NCBI RefSeq assembly: GCF_022267315.1
Contig: NZ_JAIKLE010000025.1
Location: 50,485-114,484, forward strand
Direction of reading: 5' to 3'
DNA from: Maribellus maritimus
GTDB taxonomy: Bacteria > Bacteroidota > Bacteroidia > Bacteroidales > Prolixibacteraceae
DNA: 64,000 nt
Shown: piece after piece, positions 27,822 through 38,100 of the stretch
Layout of the letters: each line of letters begins with the position of its first letter
Numbering within the stretch: position 1 is the first letter of the stretch
Made by a program: the position numbers and the translations under genes
The notes under the pieces: generated by a model
Told to the model about the DNA's origin: nothing
The model's input: the letters and a program-made list of their open reading frames with translations, nothing else
Databases searched by the model: none

Positions 27822-29744
27822 ATGGTAAACAAAATAACTAGTTTAGCGGAATATTTTAAGAAATATCAACAAAGTATTGCCGATCCGGATGGCTTTTGGG
27901 GAGACATTGCCGAAACTCATTTCTGGAGAAAAAAATGGGACCAGACGCTTGACTGGCGGTTTGAAGGCAAAGATGCACCAAATGTAAACTGGTTTGTAAA
28001 CGGTAAACTAAATATTACCGAAAATATTTTTGAGCGCAATATGTTTATGCGCAAAGACCAGGTGGCCATAATCTGGGAACCCAACGACCCTAAAGAACCC
28101 GAAATCAAACTCACTTACGGAGAATTATTTGAAAAAGTAAAACAATTTGCCAACGGTCTCAAAAAACTCGGCGTTCAGAAAGGCGACCGTGTTGCCATTT
28201 ATCTTCCCATGGTTCCGGAACTGGCTGTTGCAATGCTGGCCTGTGCAAGAATTGGAGCTATTCACTCCATTGTTTTTGCAGGCTTTTCAGCAACAGCACT
28301 TGCCGACAGAGTTGTTGACGCTGAGGCAAAGGTCGTTATTACTTCTGATGGCGGATTCAGGGGAACAAAATCGATTCCGTTAAAAGCCATTGTTGACGAC
28401 GCGCTTCAAAACTGCCCTTCTGTCGAATATACAATAGTATTAAAAAGAACCGGAGAAGATATCAACTTTAATAACGAAAAGGACATTTGGTGGCACGATT
28501 TAATCGAAGGTTTATCAACGGAAAATGTCGCCGAAGTTATGGATGCTGAAGATATTCTTTTTATACTTTATACATCCGGCTCAACCGGAAAACCCAAAGG
28601 AGTTGTTCATACCACAGGAGGTTACATGGTTTACGCCGAATACACCTTCAAAAATGTTTTTCAATACAGCGATGGCGATATATATTGGTGTACAGCTGAT
28701 ATTGGCTGGGTTACCGGTCACTCTTATATCGTTTATGGCCCACTGTTAACCGGAGCCACTTCGATTATGTTTGAAGGCGTTCCCACCTGGCCCGATGCAG
28801 GACGTTTCTGGGATATTGTTGACAAATACAAAGTGAATCAGTTTTACACTGCACCTACAGCTATCCGGGCGCTTGTTGCACAAGGAGACGAATGGGTTAC
28901 CAGTCATGATTTAAGCTCTTTGAAAGTACTGGGCACGGTTGGTGAACCAATCAACGAAGAAGCCTGGCGCTGGTACCATGATTTGGTTGGAAAAGGCAAA
29001 TGCCCTATTGTTGACACCTGGTGGCAAACCGAAACCGGAGGAATTATGATTTCTCCTCTGGCTGGAATTACGCCAACCAAACCTTCTCTTGCCACACTAC
29101 CGCTTCCGGGAATCCAGCCAATCCTGGTAGATCCGGAAGGGAACGAGTTAAAAGGAAACGGTGTTGAAGGTATTTTATGTATAAAACATCCGTGGCCTGG
29201 TATGTTACGAACAACCTACGGCGATCACCAAAGATGTTTCCAAACCTATTTCTCAGCCTTCCCGGGTTTATACCTCACGGGGGATGGTGCAAAACGTGAC
29301 GAAGAGGGGTATTACAGAATTATTGGCAGAATCGATGATGTAATCAATGTTTCCGGTCACCGGATTGGAACTGCTGAGGTGGAAGATGCCATCAACCAAC
29401 ATCCAAAAGTAGTTGAATCAGCTGTAGTAGGGTACCCACACGAAATTAAAGGGTCCGGAATTTATGCTTATGTTATTTGCGAAGACTTGTCAGACACCGA
29501 TCTAGCAAACATTGAAGCCGAAATCCGGGCAACCGTCACCAAATTTATTGGTCCGATTGCAAAACCTGACAAGATTCAAATCGTTAGCGGTCTTCCAAAA
29601 ACAAGATCGGGGAAAATCATGCGTCGCATTTTACGTAAAATTGGTGAAGGAGATGCAACCAATCTTGGTGATACTTCAACCTTGCTTGATCCGGGAGTAG
29701 TTGATGAAATTATTGACGGAGCTAAAGTAGAGGTAAAACGATAG
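27822..29744 (+). CDS. acs: Acetyl-CoA synthetase, AMP-forming
   Basis: This 640-residue enzyme makes acetyl-CoA from acetate, ATP and CoA through acetyl-AMP. The N-terminal [16 protein letters not shown], the ANL signature [29 protein letters not shown] and the C-terminal [11 protein letters not shown] are diagnostic. Lys598 in the last motif is the conserved lysine that in Salmonella (Lys609) is acetylated by Pat to switch the enzyme off and freed by a sirtuin. Pat-like and sirtuin genes lie 1.8 and 4.5 kb downstream, which makes the same control likely here (inference). A terminator follows the gene. Confidence 0.95.
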   Translation: MVNKITSLAEYFKKYQQSIADPDGFWGDIAETHFWRKKWDQTLDWRFEGKDAPNVNWFVNGKLNITENIFERNMFMRKDQVAIIWEPNDPKEPEIKLTYGELFEKVKQFANGLKKLGVQKGDRVAIYLPMVPELAVAMLACARIGAIHSIVFAGFSATALADRVVDAEAKVVITSDGGFRGTKSIPLKAIVDDALQNCPSVEYTIVLKRTGEDINFNNEKDIWWHDLIEGLSTENVAEVMDAEDILFILYTSGSTGKPKGVVHTTGGYMVYAEYTFKNVFQYSDGDIYWCTADIGWVTGHSYIVYGPLLTGATSIMFEGVPTWPDAGRFWDIVDKYKVNQFYTAPTAIRALVAQGDEWVTSHDLSSLKVLGTVGEPINEEAWRWYHDLVGKGKCPIVDTWWQTETGGIMISPLAGITPTKPSLATLPLPGIQPILVDPEGNELKGNGVEGILCIKHPWPGMLRTTYGDHQRCFQTYFSAFPGLYLTGDGAKRDEEGYYRIIGRIDDVINVSGHRIGTAEVEDAINQHPKVVESAVVGYPHEIKGSGIYAYVICEDLSDTDLANIEAEIRATVTKFIGPIAKPDKIQIVSGLPKTRSGKIMRRILRKIGEGDATNLGDTSTLLDPGVVDEIIDGAKVEVKR

Positions 29745-29757
29745 ATCTGAACCAAGC

Positions 29758-29795
29758 AAAAAGACATCTTTAAATCAAAGGTGTCTTTTTTGTTC
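29758..29795 (+). terminator. Rho-independent terminator after acs
   Basis: AAAGACATCTTT and AAAGGTGTCTTT form a stem (with G-U pairs) around a short loop, followed by a run of six or more T. It ends the acs transcript 15-50 bases after the stop and separates it from the MFS gene. Confidence 0.75.
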
Positions 29796-29891
29796 TTATT
29801 CTTTTTGACACTGTTTTTATATCCGACTCTATTCAATATAAAAAGCTGTCACTCTTTCTTTTTTACTCTTTTAATCAAAAAAATCGAACTT

Positions 29892-31214
29892 ATGAATGAT
29901 CAAAAAGTATTTAACCGGGGCTTTGTAATTCTGGGCGCAATTCTTATACAACTGGCATTAGGAGCTATTTATGCATGGTCGGTTTTTACACCGTCGCTAA
30001 AAAACGCGGGGTGGTCGAGTGAAAACACGCAATGGGTTTTTTCGGCCGGACTTGCTTCGTTCGCTCTATTTATGGTTTTTGCAGGAAAAAAATTAACAAG
30101 CTGGGGACCTCAAAAACTCTCCTGGATTGGAGGAATAATCCTCGGTCTCGGGTATATGTTAGCCGGAGTTTTCGGCGGTGATAATTTCATCACACTGCTT
30201 ATTTTAATCGGTATCGTAGGAGGAATGGGAATTGGCTTTGCTTATGTCGTGCCTATTGCCGTTGGGATGCGTTGGTTTCCCGACAAAAAAGGTATGATTA
30301 CCGGACTAGCTGTGGCAGGATTCGGATTTGGAGCCATGCTTTGGGTAAAACTTGCCGGTTCGTGGGGGCACCTCATCGAAAACATGGGGCTTTCCGCTAC
30401 CTTTATTATTTACGGAATTGCGTTTGCTGCAATGGTAATCATTGGCGGAGTATGGATGAAATTTCCTCCTGCAGGATGGAAACCAAAAGATTTCGAAACA
30501 GATGGAGCAACTACTTCTAAAAATATAAAGACTACAGCTGCTAAAGATTTTTCAAGTGAAGAGATGCTCTCTAAAATTCAGTTTTACCTCATCTTTTTAA
30601 CCTTTGTATTTAGCGCCGGCGCAGGATTGATGTCTATCGGACTTATGAAACTTTACCCCATGCAAGCTTTAATGGAATCGGGAATCAGTGAAACGGCGGC
30701 CAGTGCCATTGCCGGAACCGCTATGGCTGTTTTCTTTAGCTTAGCTAATGGTTTGGGGCGAATTTTATGGGGAATCATCAGTGACAAAATTGGCAGAAAA
30801 CTATCCATTATTTTAATGACCGGCATTCAGGGGATAACGGTGATCCTATTCACCTTTATGGCAGGAAATGAAATATTACTTTACCTGGGAGCCACGTTAA
30901 TTGGTTTCAATTTTGGTGGAAACTTTGCCCTGTTTCCAACCATCACAGCAGATACATTTGGAGCAAAAAATGTAGGGCAAAACTATCCTTTTGTTTTCCT
31001 GGCATATGGAGTGGGCGGAATTTTCGGACCTATTCTTGGCGGAAGAATGGGCGATCTGAACAATTTTAGCCTTGCATTTACGATTTCCGGAATAGCGGTG
31101 TTGATTGGAACCCTTTTAATCCTCTTTGTTAAACCGGCAAAACAAAAATTACCGGAAACAGTGCAGAACCCCCAGGATGTTATACAAGCTAACGTTGCTG
31201 TTAAAGGTATATAA
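29892..31214 (+). CDS. MFS transporter, OFA (oxalate/formate antiporter) family
   Basis: The start at 29892 (MNDQKVFNRGFVILG) is preferred; the open frame extends 37 codons upstream through the acs terminator region, which is not credible as coding. The 440-residue protein has about 12 membrane segments. ALGAIYAWSVFTPSL and GGMGIGFAYVVPIAVGMRWF are OFA-family hallmarks, and RILWGIISDKIGRK is the loop motif between halves. The family carries oxalate, formate, lactate, pyruvate and similar small carboxylates. Position between acs and a second acyl-CoA synthetase suggests acetate or another monocarboxylate, but this is inference only. Confidence 0.87.
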   Translation: MNDQKVFNRGFVILGAILIQLALGAIYAWSVFTPSLKNAGWSSENTQWVFSAGLASFALFMVFAGKKLTSWGPQKLSWIGGIILGLGYMLAGVFGGDNFITLLILIGIVGGMGIGFAYVVPIAVGMRWFPDKKGMITGLAVAGFGFGAMLWVKLAGSWGHLIENMGLSATFIIYGIAFAAMVIIGGVWMKFPPAGWKPKDFETDGATTSKNIKTTAAKDFSSEEMLSKIQFYLIFLTFVFSAGAGLMSIGLMKLYPMQALMESGISETAASAIAGTAMAVFFSLANGLGRILWGIISDKIGRKLSIILMTGIQGITVILFTFMAGNEILLYLGATLIGFNFGGNFALFPTITADTFGAKNVGQNYPFVFLAYGVGGIFGPILGGRMGDLNNFSLAFTISGIAVLIGTLLILFVKPAKQKLPETVQNPQDVIQANVAVKGI

Positions 31215-31533
31215 ATAAACAATTTTAAATTTATCCGGTAAAAAAATAAAAGCGTTCTGTAAAAGGGCGCTTTTACATTTTAAGCCTTTCATGTGTTTTT
31301 AAACAGGTTACAACAGGATTGTTATTAAACATGTAAAGATGATATTTGCTTGGGGAAATTTGAGCTAATTCACTGATTTTAAATAAACTTTAATCTTTTC
31401 TCCCTAATCTAAAATCCTCCCCGTAAAATTTTCTAACCTGATTTTTTTTCATGAATTTTATGACCGCTTTTATTCAACTTTAAGACCAATAAAGTTCTGA
31501 ATACAAAATTTAGAAAACCAAAAATATATACAA
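31215..31533 (+). other. Intergenic region with terminator
   Basis: These 319 bases contain a hairpin just after the MFS gene (see 31247-31280). The rest is A/T-rich leader for the next gene. I see no supported gene and no clear TAnnTTTG promoter in it. Confidence 0.55.
31247..31280 (+). terminator. Rho-independent terminator after MFS gene
   Basis: TAAAAGCG (31247-31254) pairs with CGCTTTTA (31268-31275), an 8-base-pair stem with a 13-base loop, followed by a short T-rich tail (CATTTT). It would end the transcript 33-66 bases after the MFS stop. Confidence 0.6.
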
Positions 31534-34230
31534 ATGGCCATCAAAAAACTTGATAGTATCTTTAGACCCAAAAGAATTGCTCTTATTGGGGTTTCCAGTA
31601 ACCCCGACAGCGTGGGAGGAATAACACTTAGAAATTTAGTAGGAGGAGGTTTTAACGGGGTTGTTTATCCGGTTAATCCAAAACGCGAAGCAGTATTTGG
31701 CATACCTTGTTATCCTGATGTAAAAAGTTTACCAAAAGTTCCGGATTTGGCAGTTATTATGACTGCTGCAAAGTTTGTCCCCCAATTGGTGCGCGAATGT
31801 GGAGAAGTTGGGATTCACGGACTAATTATAATGTCAGCAGGATTCAAGGAATCAGGGGAAGAAGGGAAAGTACTTGAAGCACAAGTAAAAGCTGAAAAAG
31901 CAAAATTCCCCGATATGAGGGTAATTGGGCCAAACTGTCTTGGTATCTTAGTTCCCGGCTTAAATATGAACGTTAGTTTTGCTGACGGGATGCCTAAAAA
32001 AGGACATGTTGCATTTATCTCACAATCAGGAGCTTTATGCACCTCTGTTCTTGACTGGGCTTATGAATCAAATGTTGGCTTTTCAAACTTTGTATCAATC
32101 GGCAACTCAATGGATGTTAGTTTTGGAGATTTAATTGACTATTTTGGTCAGGATCCCAATACGAAATCCATAGTTCTATATGTTGAGTCGATTCAGAATG
32201 CCAGAACTTTTATGTCTGCAGCGCGCGCATTCTCCCGCGAAAAACCTATTATCGTTTATAAATCAGGGCGCTTTCCTGAATCAGCTGCCGCAGCAGCTTC
32301 GCATACCGGCGCTATGGCTTCGGAAGATTCCATTTACGATGCCGTATTCCACAGAGCGGGACTGGCTCGTGTATTCGATTTTGGAAATATTTTTGATTTT
32401 ACCGACCTTGTTGGCCGGCGCCGAATTCCAAAAGGCAACCGTCTTGCTATTGTAACCAATGCAGGTGGTCCGGGAGTTATGGCAACCGACTCCTTAATTT
32501 CACAGGGAGGAAAATTGGTTAAGCTCTCCGACGAAACCATGCAAAAACTTAACGACTATCTTCCGCCGTTTTGGTCGCACGGAAACCCAATTGATGTGCT
32601 CGGAGATGCAACACCAGAACGTTTTGCCAAGTCAACTGAAATTGTTTTGGAAGACGAGAATGTGGATGCAGTTTTGGTACTCCTCACTCCTCAGGCGATG
32701 ACAGACCCAACTGCTACTGCAGATGCAATTGCTAAGATGGCGGGCAATACAACCAAAACGATAATGGCGGCCTGGTTAGGTGGAGCAAGTATGCGGGAAG
32801 GAACACAGATTTTCAACAATGCAGGAATTGCCAGTTACGGAACGCCGGAGCAGGCAATAAAAGCTTTCATGACTCTTTCCGACTATTCGCAAAATCTTAA
32901 AATGTTGTATGAAACACCAAAAGAAGTTCCTGTATCCTTCCAATACGACAGAAATGAGTTACGTAAAAAATACCTTGAAAACGTTTTCCCAAAAGCAAAG
33001 ATTTTGAACGAGGACGATTCGAAAATGCTGGTTAACGATTACGGTATCGACACAACTCACCCTACTCCTGCTGCTACAGAAGATGAAGCTGTTGTCATTG
33101 CAGAGAAAAAAGGATACCCCGTTGTATTAAAAATCTATTCTCCTGACATTACCCACAAATCGGATGTTGGTGGTGTTGCTTTGAATATCGAAAATGAAGA
33201 CATGGTAAGGGCTACTTTCAGAAATATGGTAAAAACCGCTGCTGAAAAACGTCCTGACGCGCGAATAGATGGAGTTACCGTTCAAAAGATGGTAAATACA
33301 AAAGGCGGAATTGAACTTATTGTCGGAACAAAAAAAGACCCTATTTTCGGAACAGTGATGCTTGTTGGAATGGGTGGAACAACTGCCGAATTATTTAAAG
33401 ATAAACGACTAGAGTTTCCTCCGTTAAATGAACAACTGGCAAGACAAATGCTGGAATCATTAAAAATATATCCGCTTCTGGCTGGTTGGCGTGGTGATGC
33501 ACCAAAAAATATCGATAAACTCATCGAAGTATTAATCAGAATGTCATATCTGGCTGCCGATTATCCGGAGATTGAAGAATTGGACATTAATCCGTTGATT
33601 GTAACAGAAGAGGATGTGATAGCGCTCGACGCCCGAATTGTGGTTGATGAAGAAATCATGAAACAGCCGGCAAAGGAATACTCGCATCTTGTACTTCGTC
33701 CATACCCGGAAAGTCTGATAAAAAACTGCACATTGAAAGACGGTACAGAAATTACACTTCGCCCGATAAAACCGGAAGACGAACCCATGTGGCTTGAACT
33801 CCTGGCAAGCTGTTCAAAAGAAGCTATTTATCACCGTTTCAGATATGATTTCTACTTCGACTCGCACGAAGTTGCGTCTCAGTTCTGTTTTATTGATTAC
33901 GACCGTGAAATAGCCATAGTTGCTGAACATGAAAAGGAAGATGGCTCAAAAGAGCTTATTGGTGTTGGCCGTTTAATTGCCGATCCGGATTTGGAAACAA
34001 TGGAATATGCCATTTTAATTACCGACAAATGGCAGAAAAAAGAGCTTGGTTACACTTTAACCAATTACTGCATGGAAATTGCCAACATACGTGGAATCAA
34101 AAAATTAATGGCGGAAACAACAAAAGACAACAAGCCAATGATTTCAGTTTTCCGAAAATTAAACTTCAAAATCAGGTTTAATGAAGACACCACGGTTTCT
34201 GTAAATAAGGAAATTACTGAAAACCTGTAA
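31534..34230 (+). CDS. Pat-like protein: NDP-forming acyl-CoA synthetase fused to GNAT acetyltransferase
   Basis: This 898-residue protein has, in order, a CoA-binding Rossmann domain (about residues 8-125, IALIGVSSN), a succinyl-CoA-ligase-like domain (about 150-450), an ATP-grasp domain (about 490-710, VVLKIYSPDITHKSDVGGV and IDGVTVQKM), and a C-terminal GNAT domain (about 725-890). It matches the length and order of Salmonella Pat (886 residues), which acetylates Acs. His257 in ASHTGAMASED matches the phospho-His of archaeal ADP-forming acetyl-CoA synthetase (His257), so the synthetase half may still be active. The substrate could be acetyl-CoA and acetate, with Acs Lys598 as protein target (inference). 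A strong terminator follows. Confidence 0.9.
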   Translation: MAIKKLDSIFRPKRIALIGVSSNPDSVGGITLRNLVGGGFNGVVYPVNPKREAVFGIPCYPDVKSLPKVPDLAVIMTAAKFVPQLVRECGEVGIHGLIIMSAGFKESGEEGKVLEAQVKAEKAKFPDMRVIGPNCLGILVPGLNMNVSFADGMPKKGHVAFISQSGALCTSVLDWAYESNVGFSNFVSIGNSMDVSFGDLIDYFGQDPNTKSIVLYVESIQNARTFMSAARAFSREKPIIVYKSGRFPESAAAAASHTGAMASEDSIYDAVFHRAGLARVFDFGNIFDFTDLVGRRRIPKGNRLAIVTNAGGPGVMATDSLISQGGKLVKLSDETMQKLNDYLPPFWSHGNPIDVLGDATPERFAKSTEIVLEDENVDAVLVLLTPQAMTDPTATADAIAKMAGNTTKTIMAAWLGGASMREGTQIFNNAGIASYGTPEQAIKAFMTLSDYSQNLKMLYETPKEVPVSFQYDRNELRKKYLENVFPKAKILNEDDSKMLVNDYGIDTTHPTPAATEDEAVVIAEKKGYPVVLKIYSPDITHKSDVGGVALNIENEDMVRATFRNMVKTAAEKRPDARIDGVTVQKMVNTKGGIELIVGTKKDPIFGTVMLVGMGGTTAELFKDKRLEFPPLNEQLARQMLESLKIYPLLAGWRGDAPKNIDKLIEVLIRMSYLAADYPEIEELDINPLIVTEEDVIALDARIVVDEEIMKQPAKEYSHLVLRPYPESLIKNCTLKDGTEITLRPIKPEDEPMWLELLASCSKEAIYHRFRYDFYFDSHEVASQFCFIDYDREIAIVAEHEKEDGSKELIGVGRLIADPDLETMEYAILITDKWQKKELGYTLTNYCMEIANIRGIKKLMAETTKDNKPMISVFRKLNFKIRFNEDTTVSVNKEITENL

Positions 34231-34250
34231 AAATAGTACAAAAAATAACT

Positions 34251-34284
34251 CCCGGCAGAGGGTTTATCCCTCTGCCGGGTTGTT
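34251..34284 (+). terminator. Very strong hairpin between Pat-like gene and sirtuin gene
   Basis: CCCGGCAGAGGG (34251-34262) and CCCTCTGCCGGG (34268-34279) make a perfect 12-base-pair GC-rich stem with a TTTAT loop, followed by TTGTT. It ends only 18 bases before the sirtuin ATG, so the sirtuin is either expressed by readthrough, by an internal promoter in the upstream gene, or from an mRNA cut at this hairpin. Confidence 0.8.
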
Positions 34285-34297
34285 AATGTTAAAATGA

Positions 34298-35041
34298 ATG
34301 GATATCGCTAAACTTGAATCAGCCGTAAAATTTATCCGGAAAGCAAAATACACCGTTGCTTTTACGGGTGCCGGCATTTCAGTAGCAAGCGGTATTCCCC
34401 CTTTTCGCGGCAAAAACGGATTATGGAATAAAACCAGTCCTATCTTTCTGGAAATTGAATTTTTTAATAAAAAACCCCTCCAGTCGTGGAAAAAAATCAA
34501 GGAAATTTTTTACGATAGTTTAGGCGATGCTGAACCCAATATTGCCCACGAAGTTTTGGCAAAAATGGAAAAACGAAGTTTCCTTGAGTCGGTTATTACC
34601 CAGAATATCGATCATCTCCATCAAAAAGCCGGCAACAAATATGTTTACGAACTTCACGGAACATACAAACAACTCGTTTGTACAGAGTGCAGTTCTGAAT
34701 ATGATATGAGTTTTGCTGACTTAAACTACCTCCCTCCTACCTGCTACATATGTAAAGGCATTTTAAAACCCGACATGGTTTTTTTTAACGAGCCCATTCC
34801 TCCATTTGCCAAAAAACGTTCGTTCGAAGAAGCTGAAAAAGCCGATGTCTTTCTAATTATCGGTACAAACGCAGAAGTACTCCCCGCTGCCGACATTCCT
34901 GTAACAGCAAAAAAACATGGTGCAAAAATCATTGAAATAAACATAAAAGAAACACATTTCACACGCGAAATTACAGATGTATTTCTTCAGGGTGATGCGG
35001 CAGAAATTATGAAACAAATAGGCAAACTTTTGTATTTATAA
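34298..35041 (+). CDS. cobB: NAD-dependent protein deacetylase (sirtuin)
   Basis: This 247-residue cytoplasmic enzyme removes acetyl groups from lysines using NAD. Visible are GAGISVASGIPPFRG (NAD site), TQNIDHLHQKAG, the catalytic His120 in ELHGTYKQLVC, the zinc cysteines 128, 131, 149 and 152, PDMVFFNE and the LIIGTNAEVLPAAD stretch. I see no clear Tyr-x-x-Arg pocket typical of desuccinylases, so acetyl-lysine is the likelier substrate. It lies next to the Pat-like gene and near acs, which suggests it reactivates acetylated Acs. The symbol follows the bacterial sirtuin name. Confidence 0.92.
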   Translation: MDIAKLESAVKFIRKAKYTVAFTGAGISVASGIPPFRGKNGLWNKTSPIFLEIEFFNKKPLQSWKKIKEIFYDSLGDAEPNIAHEVLAKMEKRSFLESVITQNIDHLHQKAGNKYVYELHGTYKQLVCTECSSEYDMSFADLNYLPPTCYICKGILKPDMVFFNEPIPPFAKKRSFEEAEKADVFLIIGTNAEVLPAADIPVTAKKHGAKIIEINIKETHFTREITDVFLQGDAAEIMKQIGKLLYL

Positions 35042-35182
35042 ACCTCTCCCCTGTGTTTTTGTTATCTTTTTATCCAAACAATTTTTGAGATTAAAAATCA
35101 ACTCAAAAGCCGCTGAATGATTATGATTTTCATTCTTGTGTAAATAAAAAATAATTTCTACAATTAGGTTCTAAAAAAATAA

Positions 35183-38100
35183 ATGAACATGCGACATTTT
35201 ACAAAACAATTTTTGGCGTTATTTCTTTTTATTGGAATTGCGCTTGGAACTACAGCTGCAAACGATTCGCGGCTGATGAGATACCCCGACATTAATAACA
35301 GTTTAATAGCATTTGTATATGCCGGAGACGTTTGGACAGTAGATGCCGGCGGAGGAAATGCCAAACATCTGACATCGCACGAAGGGATGGAACTTTTCCC
35401 GAAAATTTCTCCCGACGGAGAATGGATTGCTTATTCTGCCGAATATTCAGGTTCGCGTCAGGTGTTTGTTATTCCGTCCAATGGTGGTGTTCCCAAACAA
35501 CTCACTTACTACAACTCGGTAGGATTGATGCCGCCTCGAGGTGGATTTGATAACGTAGTACTGGATTGGACACCCGACAGCAAAAACATAATGATTCGCG
35601 CCAATCGCACAGAATTTGGCGAACGCAATGGAAAATACTATTTGGTAAACATTGATGGCGGACTTGAGAAGCCGTTACAAATTGTAAATGGCGGTTTTGC
35701 CGCGCTTTCACCCGACGGGAAAAAAGTTTGTTTTACTCCCGTCGACCGCGAATTCAGAACCTGGAAAAGATACAAAGGCGGACGTGCAACTGAGCTTTGG
35801 ATTTACGACCTGGCAAAAGATGTTTCAGAACAAATTACTGATTTTAAAGGCTCTGACCAGTGGCCCGTTTGGTATAACAACAAAATATTTTTCGCATCCG
35901 ACCGCGATTTAAAATTAAATATATACAGTTACGATACAAATTCGAAAGAAGTCGAACAAGTTACTACATTTAAAGACTTTGACGTGATGTGGCCTTCAGG
36001 AGAAAACGGGCAGATGGTTTTCGAAAATGGAGGATTTCTCTACAAAACAAATCTTGAAACCGGCGCTACCGAAAAAGTGACGGTAAATATTAATTTCGAT
36101 AATCCGAATCTGCTTCCTTATTTTAAAAATGTAGCAGAAGATATTCACAGTTTTACGGTTTCTCCAACAGCAAAACGTGCTCTGTTTGATGCACGGGGTG
36201 ATATTTTTTCTGTTCCTGCTGAAAACGGCGTAACAGAAAACTTAACGCAAACGCAGGGGATTCGGGAAATTTATCCGAGCTGGTCGCCCGATGGAAAATA
36301 CATTACGTATTATTCCGATGCTACCGGAGAATATGAAATTTATCTTCTGGAAAATAAAGAAGGGGCAAAACCAAAGCAGCTTACCAAAAACTCTTCTGCG
36401 TGGAAATACGACAGTGAATGGTCGCCCGACAGCAAATACTTGCTGTATTCCGACCGCACGCTCAATTTGAAACTCCTGAATGTGGAAAGCGAAAAAGAAA
36501 CGATTATTGACCATGCCACATTCAACGAAATACAGACGTACAATTTCTCGCCCGATTCAAAATGGGTTATATATGAAAAACAATCGCCAAACGAATTAAC
36601 TGCAGTCTGGGTTTACAATATTCAGGAGAAAAAAAATATTCAGTTAACCGATGATTCTTTCAACGACTACTCGCCAGTATTTTCATGTGATGGGAAATAT
36701 ATTTACTTCCTTTCCGATCGGGATTTCAATCTTGATTTTTCTGGTTTTGAGTTTGATTATGTGTACAATAACCCAACACGTATTTATGGCATGATTTTGA
36801 AAAAAGATGGCGAAGAACTTTTCAAGTTTAAAAATGATGAGGAACCGGTAAAAAAGGAGGAAAAAACAGAGGAAAACAAAAATGGGAACGAAGATAAAAC
36901 GGAAGTAACAATTGAAATTGACGTAGAAGGAATAAACAATCGTATCGTTGCATTGCCACTCGGAAATGGCAACTACAGGAACCTCACTGCTGTTGATGAT
37001 GGAATACTTTATATCAACAACGGAAGTCTAAAAAAATTCAGCATTGCAGATAAAAAGGAAGAAGACATACTGGAAAAAACAATGCAATTTTTATTGGCCG
37101 ATGATGGGAAATCTTTTCTGTATCGCTCAGGCAGAGATTTTGGAATCACAACTGTAAAACCGGGACAAAAAGCCGGAACCGGAAAATTAGAACTCGATAA
37201 CATGGAAATGAAAATTGACCCGGTAAAAGAATGGCAGCAAATTTATAACGACGGCTGGCGCATTTACCGCGATTATTTTTATGTAGACAATCTGCATGGC
37301 GTTGACTGGAAAAAAGTAAAACAAAATTACGCTCAATTGCTTCCTTTTGTAGGGCATCGTATGGATTTGGATTATATTTTCAGTGAAATGGTTTCTGAAT
37401 CGAACACGGGGCACTCCTATGTAAACTGGGGCGATTTCAAAAAACCTGAACGTGTGGAAGGTGGTTTGCTGGGTGCAAAAATAGTTGCAGATGAAAAAGC
37501 CGGTCGTTTCAAAATTTCAAAAATTTATGACAGTCAAAACTGGAATTCGTCTCTTCGCTCTCCATTAACAGAACAGGGTGTAGACGTGAAAGAAGGCGAT
37601 TATCTTATCAGTATAAACGGCCACAATGTTACTACAGACGATAATCCATACAAATTTTTGGAAAACACGGCAGGAAAACACATTGAGATTGCTGTAAATT
37701 CAGAGCCCAAAGCAGAGGATAGTCGCAAATCGATGATTGAACCAATTGAGAGTGAATTGGCTTTATTGCATTACAACTGGGTGCAGGAGCGCCGCGCTTT
37801 GGTTGATAAACTATCCGGTGGAAAAATCGGTTACATTTATGTTCCCAACACATCGACGGATGGAAACCGCGAACTATTTAAAGGAATGTATGCATACCAT
37901 AACAAGGAAGCTTTGATAATTGATGATCGATATAACGGTGGTGGTTTTATCCCCGATGTGATGGCTGATTTACTCAATAGGAAAACGCTTAGTTACTGGA
38001 ATGTAAATGGTTTAAGCCCCATGTCTACTCCGGCAATCGCACACGACGGGCCAAAAGTGATGCTGATAAACGGTTATTCATCTTCCGGTGGCGATGCTTT

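Noticed and set aside
29781..29891. N-terminal extension of the OFA transporter.
   Set aside because: It overlaps the acs terminator, and the family start fits MNDQKVFNRG at 29892.
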